Shown here in pieces: positions 1-3,646 of a DNA stretch of 8,467 nt (positions within the stretch are counted from its first letter, which is position 1; every line of letters starts with the position of its first letter). The position numbers and the translations under genes are program-made. The DNA comes from Deltaproteobacteria bacterium (GTDB lineage: Bacteria > Myxococcota_A > Polyangia > Haliangiales > Haliangiaceae): positions 1 to 8,467 of the forward strand of contig JACCYD010001090.1 in assembly GCA_013696695.1 (NCBI GenBank), read 5' to 3'. Below the pieces are notes generated by a model. That model was not told the DNA's origin, did not search any database, and saw only the letters and a list, made by a program, of their open reading frames with translations.

Positions 1-162
1 GCCCTTGTGTGTTTTCGCCGGACCGTCGATCGTCTCGCGTGGCGGCCCGATTCGATCGCCGGGATCATCGTCCACCCAGCGCGGATCGTCGGCGCGCGAC
101 GGCGTTGCGATCGCCGCGACGATCACCGCGGCAATACAGTTCGACACCCACGCTTTCTTCAT
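1..162 (-). CDS. Exported protein of unknown function, 5' end only
   Basis: An open frame on the minus strand runs off the left edge without a stop; 54 residues are visible from the ATG at 162. It begins with a clear Sec signal peptide: Lys2-Lys3, a hydrophobic core at about residues 10-19 (IAAVIVAAIA), and a likely signal peptidase I site after Ser-Arg-Ala (residues 22-24). The exposed start is acidic and Pro-rich (DDPRWVDDDPGDRIGPPR). There are two adjacent ATG codons, at 165 and 162. A GGTGA sequence lies 6 nt from the ATG at 162 but only 3 nt from the one at 165, so 162 is preferred. No lipobox is seen: Cys9 sits inside the hydrophobic stretch and not at its end. The mature part is too short to assign a family. 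The protein is probably periplasmic, outer-membrane or secreted. Confidence 0.75.
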   Translation of the reverse strand, partial: MKKAWVSNCIAAVIVAAIATPSRADDPRWVDDDPGDRIGPPRETIDGPAKTHKG

Positions 163-168
163 CATGAT

Positions 169-173
169 TCACC
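169..173 (-). promoter_or_regulatory. Ribosome binding site of the exported-protein gene
   Basis: On the minus strand GGTGA (173 to 169) matches the anti-Shine-Dalgarno tail of 16S rRNA. It is 6 nt before the ATG at 162 and 3 nt before the ATG at 165, which favours 162 as the start. Confidence 0.5.
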
Positions 174-287
174 GAGTCCCTGGTCGAGGACGCACGCCTC
201 GCGTTGTTGGACGCGCACACCTACAAATCGTCCGCGCCCGCCGAGGTCATCTCGACGTGTTCGCTACCGCTTCAACTCACGACGCAC

Positions 288-308
288 GACTCTCGACTCT
301 CGACTCTC
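288..308. repeat. Tandem 7-bp repeat, three perfect copies
   Basis: The heptamer GACTCTC occurs three times head to tail (288-294, 295-301, 302-308). It is followed by GAG, which makes a CTCGAG palindrome at the right end. It is non-coding and its length is not a multiple of three. It looks like a slippage-prone microsatellite or a spaced protein-binding array. No role can be assigned. Confidence 0.7.
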
Positions 309-358
309 GAGTGGCTCCACGACCTGCCACCCCTCTATTCACCTATCAGATGCGATCG

Positions 359-402
359 GGAAAAAAAAAAGACATTATTGAAAAAAACGAGAACGCTGGG
401 AA
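359..402 (-). promoter_or_regulatory. AT-rich island with a candidate minus-strand promoter
   Basis: A run of ten A (361-370), then GACATTATTG, then seven A (381-387) forms a sharp AT island in very GC-rich DNA. Read on the minus strand it holds TTCCCA (402 to 397; 4 of 6 to TTGACA), a 17-bp gap and AATAAT (379 to 374; 5 of 6 to TATAAT). Start of transcription would fall near 367, inside the T10 run, giving a leader of about 200 nt to the ATG at 162. An alternative reading is a weak minus-strand terminator: a GAACG/CGTTC stem (arms 405-409 and 391-395) followed by the T7 run. However, no minus-strand gene is visible upstream that would need one. The promoter reading rests on motif matches alone. 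Confidence 0.35.
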
Positions 403-440
403 ATCGTTCGAGGGGCGTGTTCGACGACCCTGCCGCGACC

Positions 441-497
441 ATCCTGGTCACCGGCCGCCATCACCAGATCCGCGCGCACCTCGCGCATGCCGGGTTT
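441..497 (+). pseudogene. Remnant of an RluA-family pseudouridine synthase
   Basis: Translating 441-497 in the frame that begins at 441 gives ILVTGRHHQIRAHLAHAGF. This closely follows the conserved late motif of RluA-type pseudouridine synthases, TGRxHQIRxHLAxxG, which lies in the catalytic domain of these rRNA/tRNA-modifying enzymes. The residues that normally follow (P-[IV]-[VL]-G-D-xx-Y-G) are absent in all three plus-strand frames. The catalytic Asp region that should lie some 90-130 codons upstream is absent too. Only about 19 codons survive, so the piece cannot be functional and is best read as a fragment of a deleted or rearranged gene. Chance similarity is possible but unlikely given the run of identities to the motif. 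Confidence 0.5.
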
Positions 498-570
498 CGG
501 GGGTCACAGTCGAGCGAATCGCCACGTGCTAGCCATCATGCGGCCGAAAAGCTCGGGGACATCTGCGGAT

Positions 571-606
571 CTGACGAAGCTGCGCTCGCTCGCGTAGGAT
601 GCGGGC
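571..606 (+). promoter_or_regulatory. Promoter of the TPM/Tim44-like operon, possibly leaderless
   Basis: CTGACG (571-576; matches TTGACA at TGAC) and TAGGAT (595-600; matches TATAAT at TA and the final AT) are separated by 18 bp. The end of the -10 box lies exactly 6 nt before the GTG at 607, so transcription could begin at or next to the start codon. The AGGA inside the box could instead act as a Shine-Dalgarno core, 7 nt from GTG, so both readings remain open. Confidence 0.45.
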
Positions 607-1257
607 GTGAAGTTTCTGAGCGAGGCAGGGCAGCGCGAGCTGCGGGTGGCGATCGAAGCGGTCGAGGCGGCCTCGTCCGTCGAGCTCGTGGTCGCGGCGC
701 GCCAGCGGTTGCGGCGGTGGCCGAGCGCGAACGTCGCGATCGGTGTGATGTGCGCGCTGGCGATGCTCGCGTTCGAGCTCTACAGCGAGGACTACGAGTT
801 CGACTACTGGGCGATCATGGTGTTCCCGCTGCTCGCGGGGATGATCGGTGGTCTGCTCGTCGAGCTCGTCCCCGGGGTCCAGCGAGTGCTGACCCCGCGC
901 CGTGTTCGCACGCAGAACCTCCTCGAGGCTGCCCGCGCCACGTTCTACGAGCTCGGTGTTCACAACACGAAAGGCCGCACCGGTTTGCTCGTGTTCGTCG
1001 CGATCCGTGATCGCAGCGCCACGCTGGTCGGTGATGTCACGGTCGTCGACAAGCTCGGCAAGGCCACGCTCGATCGCACCGCCACCGCCGTCGCCGCGGC
1101 GATTCCCGGCGGTGCCGAGGCCGTCGCGCGCGCGCTGCGCGACATCGCCCCCGCGCTCGGCAAGGCGCTGCCCCGAACCGCCGACGATGTCGACGAGCTC
1201 TCGAACCTCGTGCACGTGATCAAGCCCGAGCGCGGTCCGCGGAGGTTTGTCCGATGA
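607..1257 (+). CDS. TPM-domain membrane protein
   Basis: A 216-residue protein. Residues about 3-34 (FLSEAGQRELRVAIEAVEAA, then a short strand SVELVVAARQR) resemble the first helix and strand of the TPM domain (Psb32/YgcG type). Two hydrophobic helices follow, at about 41-59 and 67-88. The chain then resumes TPM-like sequence at about 105-145, with the hallmark TKGRTGLLVFVAIRDRSATLVGD (GRTG at 123-126, GD at 142-143). This layout, a TPM fold interrupted by a membrane hairpin, fits a known group of bacterial putative membrane proteins. TPM domains have been linked to envelope or photosystem quality control and weak phosphatase activity, but no activity can be assigned here. The start is GTG at 607. 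The stop overlaps the next start by 4 nt (ATGA), so the two genes are co-translated and their products probably work together at the membrane. The C-terminal tail is Arg-rich. Confidence 0.75.
   Translation: MKFLSEAGQRELRVAIEAVEAASSVELVVAARQRLRRWPSANVAIGVMCALAMLAFELYSEDYEFDYWAIMVFPLLAGMIGGLLVELVPGVQRVLTPRRVRTQNLLEAARATFYELGVHNTKGRTGLLVFVAIRDRSATLVGDVTVVDKLGKATLDRTATAVAAAIPGGAEAVARALRDIAPALGKALPRTADDVDELSNLVHVIKPERGPRRFVR
1241..1246 (+). promoter_or_regulatory. Strong ribosome binding site of the Tim44-like gene
   Basis: GGAGGT lies inside the 3' end of the TPM gene, 7 nt before the ATG at 1254. This near-perfect Shine-Dalgarno fixes that start. It also contrasts with the plus-strand genes at 3118 and 6262 and with sppA, which have none. 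Confidence 0.8.
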
Positions 1258-2801
1258 CGTGGTGGATGCGGATCGGCGTGCTGGGCGCGTTGTTCGGCTG
1301 CGCGATCGGGCTGGCCGCGCTCGCGAGCATCGCGGAAGCCCGACCCGGCGGTGGCCAATCGTCGTCGCGCTCCAGCTCGTCATCGCGGTCGAGCAGCTCG
1401 TCGTCGCGTTCGAGTAGCAGCTCGTCGTCGCGATCGAGCAGCTCGTCGTCGCGAAGCTCCGGTGGCTCGTACAGTGGCGGCGGTGGTGGTGGCACTGCTG
1501 GCCTGGCGTTTTTCGGCGTGCTGCTCGGCGTCCTCGTCTTCGCCGGCGTCATCGTCTCCGTCGTGAAAGCGAATTCGCAGCGAGATCAGTTCACCAGCGC
1601 GTTACCGGCCTCGTCGGGCCCCGCGATGCACCAGCCGCCGGATCTCGGCAAGCTGGTGGCGAGCGATCCCGCGTTCTCGCAGGCGGTGTTCGAGGATTTC
1701 GTGTTCCAGCTGTATTCCGCCGTGCAGCACGCGGGCAACGATCCGGCAAAGCTCGCGGCGCTCCAGCCGTACCTGGCTCCCGATGTTGCCGGCAGGCTCG
1801 CGACCCGCAGCGATTCGCCGACGCAGGTCGTGATCGGCACGCTGCGCCTGGCGTCGTTCAAGATGCAGGGTGAGAACCAGGATCGACTGGCGCAACACCG
1901 GCTCGCGGTCCACGTCGAAGCGACGCTGATCTCGCAGCGGCCGGTCTACATCGTCGAGACCTGGTATCTGGTGCGCGCGGTCGGCGTGATCTCGAAGCCG
2001 CCGGTGCAGCACCGCACGTGGCCGTGCCCGAACTGCGGCGCGCCGTGGCAAGCCGATCACCGCGAGAACACCGTCGAGCTTCGCAAGTGCCAGCACTGCG
2101 GCGAAGACATGAAGATCGGCAAGTTCGACTGGTGCGTCAACGGCATCACCGTCGGCTCGACCGAGACCGCACTCGCGAGTCTGACCGGCACCGTCGAGGA
2201 ATACGGGAACGATCTACCCACGGTCACCGCGCACGACGCGAACGCCAAGCTGCAAGCGCTCACCGCCGACGATCCGGCCGTGACCTGGGACACCATGAGG
2301 GCGCGCCTGGATCTGATCTACGCGCGGCTCAACGAGGGCTGGAACGCGAGCGACCTCACGCCGATGCGCGGCCTGACGACGCCGGCGCTGCGCGGCTATC
2401 TCCAGTACTGGCTCGACGAGTACCGGCGGCAGGGCTTGCGCAACCGACTCGACAACGCGCACGTCGAGACCATCAAGCTCGCGAAGGTCACGCGCGATCA
2501 ATACTTCGACGCGATCACGTTGCGGGTCGCCGCGAACGGCTGCGACTACACGCTCGATTCGTCGGGCGACGTCCGCGGGGGCTCGCAAACGCATGCACGT
2601 CGCTACACCGAGTACTGGACGCTGATGCGCTCGGCGACGCGGCGGGGCGCCGTCACCGCGGAGCCGAAGTGCCCGAACTGCGGCGCGCCGCTGTCGATCA
2701 GCGATGCCGGCGATTGCACGCACTGCAGCGCCGCGATCGAATCCGGCGGCTTCGACTGGGTGCTGTCGAAGATCGAACAAGACGACAGCTACGCCGGCTG
2801 A
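1254..2801 (+). CDS. Tim44-like membrane protein with two zinc ribbons
   Basis: A 515-residue protein. Residues 1-29 form a signal sequence or membrane helix ending in AEA. A Ser/Arg tract (36-69) and a Gly run (70-80) follow, then a membrane helix at about 83-104. The rest looks like two copies of one module: a Tim44-like alpha/beta domain, a four-Cys zinc ribbon and an FDW motif. Module 1 spans about 135-300 with Cys258, Cys261, Cys279, Cys282 and GKFDW at 289-293. Module 2 spans about 340-508 with Cys473, Cys476, Cys488, Cys491 and GGFDW at 498-502. Both ribbons begin CPNCGAP. Tim44-like domains belong to the NTF2-like fold and bind membranes or proteins; in mitochondria Tim44 tethers the import motor, but no such role follows here. 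ATG 1254 is fixed by GGAGGT. The 4-nt overlap with the TPM gene suggests a shared complex. If the first helix is cleaved, the Ser/Arg tract is periplasmic and the ribbons cytoplasmic. Confidence 0.75.
   Translation: MTWWMRIGVLGALFGCAIGLAALASIAEARPGGGQSSSRSSSSSRSSSSSSRSSSSSSSRSSSSSSRSSGGSYSGGGGGGTAGLAFFGVLLGVLVFAGVIVSVVKANSQRDQFTSALPASSGPAMHQPPDLGKLVASDPAFSQAVFEDFVFQLYSAVQHAGNDPAKLAALQPYLAPDVAGRLATRSDSPTQVVIGTLRLASFKMQGENQDRLAQHRLAVHVEATLISQRPVYIVETWYLVRAVGVISKPPVQHRTWPCPNCGAPWQADHRENTVELRKCQHCGEDMKIGKFDWCVNGITVGSTETALASLTGTVEEYGNDLPTVTAHDANAKLQALTADDPAVTWDTMRARLDLIYARLNEGWNASDLTPMRGLTTPALRGYLQYWLDEYRRQGLRNRLDNAHVETIKLAKVTRDQYFDAITLRVAANGCDYTLDSSGDVRGGSQTHARRYTEYWTLMRSATRRGAVTAEPKCPNCGAPLSISDAGDCTHCSAAIESGGFDWVLSKIEQDDSYAG
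1359..1460 (+). repeat. Ser/Arg low-complexity coding repeat
   Basis: This encodes residues 36-69 of the Tim44-like protein: 29 Ser and 5 Arg, with Arg at 39, 45, 52, 60 and 67. At DNA level AGCTCGTCGTCGCG recurs perfectly at 1395, 1419 and 1440, with a one-base variant at 1374. The period is therefore 21 or 24 bp. In-frame unit gain and loss should vary its length between strains. Confidence 0.85.
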
Positions 2802-2840
2802 CGTCGCGGGCAGGCCGGATTCGAGCGAGAGGATCGGATC

Positions 2841-2854
2841 GGCCGCGCGCGGCC
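2841..2854 (+). terminator. Weak terminator candidate after the TPM/Tim44-like operon
   Basis: GGCCGCGCGCGGCC is a perfect 14-bp palindrome, 39 nt after the stop codon at 2801. It can fold into a 5-bp GC stem with a CGCG loop. There is no T run after it (TTCGCCC follows), so intrinsic termination is doubtful. It may only reflect base composition. Confidence 0.25.
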
Positions 2855-2941
2855 TTCGCCCGAGGACGCCCGATACATCATCATCGAGGTGCATCGACCG
2901 ACGGCGCGCGCCCCACGCGGAAGCACCCCCCGGCTGCGCTG

Positions 2942-2960
2942 CGTATATACCGTATATACG
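2942..2960. promoter_or_regulatory. AT-rich double palindrome, operator-like
   Basis: CGTATATACCGTATATACG is an inverted repeat with two perfect 9-bp arms around a single central C at 2951. It is also a direct repeat of CGTATATAC, because each GTATATAC octamer (2943-2950 and 2952-2959) is its own reverse complement. The two octamers are 9 bp apart. Such AT-rich symmetry in GC-rich intergenic DNA suits a dimeric regulator or a promoter melting region. No known operator consensus is matched with confidence. The nearest downstream gene starts at 3118; the Tim44-like gene ends 140 nt to the left. Confidence 0.5.
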
Positions 2961-3102
2961 TAGTCGCCCCGAGGTGGCTCGGCCACATGGGCCATCTGCG
3001 GGAGTCAGCGCTGCGTCGGATGTGTGCCGGGTCAGGCCGCGGCGCATGCGGTTCTAGTTACTACAGCGCCTTCGCGTCGCATCGCCCGATCCTCGCGCCG
3101 CA

Positions 3103-3111
3103 TGGTAGACC
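3103..3111 (+). promoter_or_regulatory. Extended -10-like box before the small membrane protein gene
   Basis: TGG followed by TAGACC (3106-3111) resembles an extended -10 element (TGn plus TAnnnn), ending 6 nt before the GTG at 3118. No -35 match and no Shine-Dalgarno sequence are visible. The match is weak by itself and counts mainly because the same spacing recurs before other genes in this window. Confidence 0.25.
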
Positions 3112-3117
3112 CCTGTC

Positions 3118-3402
3118 GTGGCCAAGGACCGCGCGCGGCCGTTCTCGCGAAAGCACCGGAAGTACTGGATCCCGGTAACTGGCGGCATGATCGTGATCGG
3201 CGCGATCAACGTCGGCCTCGGGTACTGCACGTATTCGCCGACGCCCGATCCGCCGGAGCAGATCCTGATCCCCGACACCGTCGACCCTGCGGCCGAGATG
3301 GCACGGGCCGCGGCGAAGCACCACGCAGAGAAACTGGCCGCCGAGAAGGCTGCGCTCGAGACCGGCTCTGGCTCCGGCTCGAGCGGATCCGCGAAGCCCT
3401 GA
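3118..3402 (+). CDS. Small single-span membrane protein, unknown function
   Basis: A 94-residue protein starting at GTG 3118. It has a short basic N-terminus (residues 3-15: KDRARPFSRKHRK), one hydrophobic helix at about 17-37 (WIPVTGGMIVIGAINVGLGYC), and a Pro-rich turn with PTPDPPEQ at about 41-48. An Ala/Lys/Glu helix follows at about 56-80, likely coiled coil, then a Gly/Ser tail (ETGSGSGSSGSAKP). By the positive-inside rule the basic N-terminus is cytoplasmic and the charged helix periplasmic. I do not recognise a family. The gene stands alone: convergent with sppA, and 316 nt after the Tim44-like gene. The Gly/Ser tail is encoded by the hexamers GGCTCT-GGCTCC-GGCTCG (3364-3381), close in sequence to the repeat array just downstream. 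Codon use is like that of its neighbours and the frame is intact, which supports a real gene. Confidence 0.6.
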   Translation: MAKDRARPFSRKHRKYWIPVTGGMIVIGAINVGLGYCTYSPTPDPPEQILIPDTVDPAAEMARAAAKHHAEKLAAEKAALETGSGSGSSGSAKP

Positions 3403-3456
3403 CCCCAGAGATCGCCGCGGTTGGTACGAGCCCGAGCCAACAGCGCGAAGCGCTCG

Positions 3457-3591
3457 GAGCCCGAGCCCGAGCCCGATCTTCTCGGTCGAGTGGCCATCTT
3501 CGTCGTCAAGAGCTCGAACGCTGGCTCGTGACCTTTGCAAACCTCGGCCTCGTGGATTCGGAGCCCCAGATCCGGGCTCGGGCTCGGACTC
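3457..3591. repeat. Hexamer-built inverted repeat between convergent genes
   Basis: The left arm, 3457-3479, is three GAGCCC units followed by GATCT. The right arm, 3568-3591, is its reverse complement with one mismatch (GGACTC at 3586-3591) and one extra base, giving a 23-bp stem and an 88-nt loop. One more GGGCTC unit follows the right arm (3592-3597), and another GAGCCCGAGCC lies upstream at 3428-3438, so the stem could extend. The element fills most of the 244-nt gap (3403-3646) between the small membrane protein gene and sppA, which face each other. It may act as a bidirectional transcription stop, or be a short non-autonomous element with 23-bp terminal inverted repeats. No target-site duplication or T run is evident. 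Confidence 0.6.
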
Positions 3592-3646
3592 GGGCTCGGC
3601 AGGCAACTTGTGCCTGACCCCTTCGCCTCAACCCAGCCGGACTGGG

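Larger units (their letters stand above)
163..606. other. Intergenic stretch between divergent genes
   Basis: This stretch separates the minus-strand exported-protein gene from the plus-strand TPM operon. Open frames do cross it, but their products are Arg/Pro/Ser-rich with no recognisable domain, apart from one short pseudouridine-synthase-like motif. It holds the RBS of the left gene, a triple GACTCTC repeat, the AT-rich island, the RluA-like remnant and the promoter of the right operon. I see no tRNA, rRNA or riboswitch-like structure. Confidence 0.6.
2802..3117. other. Intergenic stretch with symmetric elements
   Basis: No convincing gene lies here. The frames crossing it give Arg/Ala/Pro-rich products that run on from neighbouring genes. 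It holds a GC-only 14-bp palindrome (2841-2854), the AT-rich double octamer at 2942-2960, and a small GTGGC-TCG-GCCAC hairpin (2974-2986). It ends with the start region of the small membrane protein gene. The AT-rich element lies about 158 nt before that gene, which leaves room for a longer leader or a small RNA, but nothing in the sequence proves either. Confidence 0.55.

Noticed and set aside
288..308. Triple GACTCTC repeat considered as a CRISPR or iteron array
   Set aside because: The units are 7 bp with no spacers, only three copies, and there is no replication gene or cas gene nearby.
163..606. tRNA or other structural RNA gene in the left gap
   Set aside because: No cloverleaf, T-loop consensus or CCA end was found by reading either strand; a covariance-model scan could not be run.
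529..1383. Long minus-strand frame opposite the TPM gene (284 codons)
   Set aside because: The product is Arg/Asp/His-rich with no domain. The plus-strand frame has membrane helices, TPM motifs and an ATGA link, so this is a shadow frame in GC-rich DNA.
2974..2986. GTGGC-TCG-GCCAC hairpin, considered as a terminator or riboregulator
   Set aside because: A 5-bp stem with a triloop is expected often in GC-rich DNA and no T run follows.
2018..3178. 386-codon plus-strand frame crossing the Tim44-like gene and the following gap
   Set aside because: Arg/Ala/His-rich composition, out of frame with the zinc-ribbon protein, and no domain or RBS.
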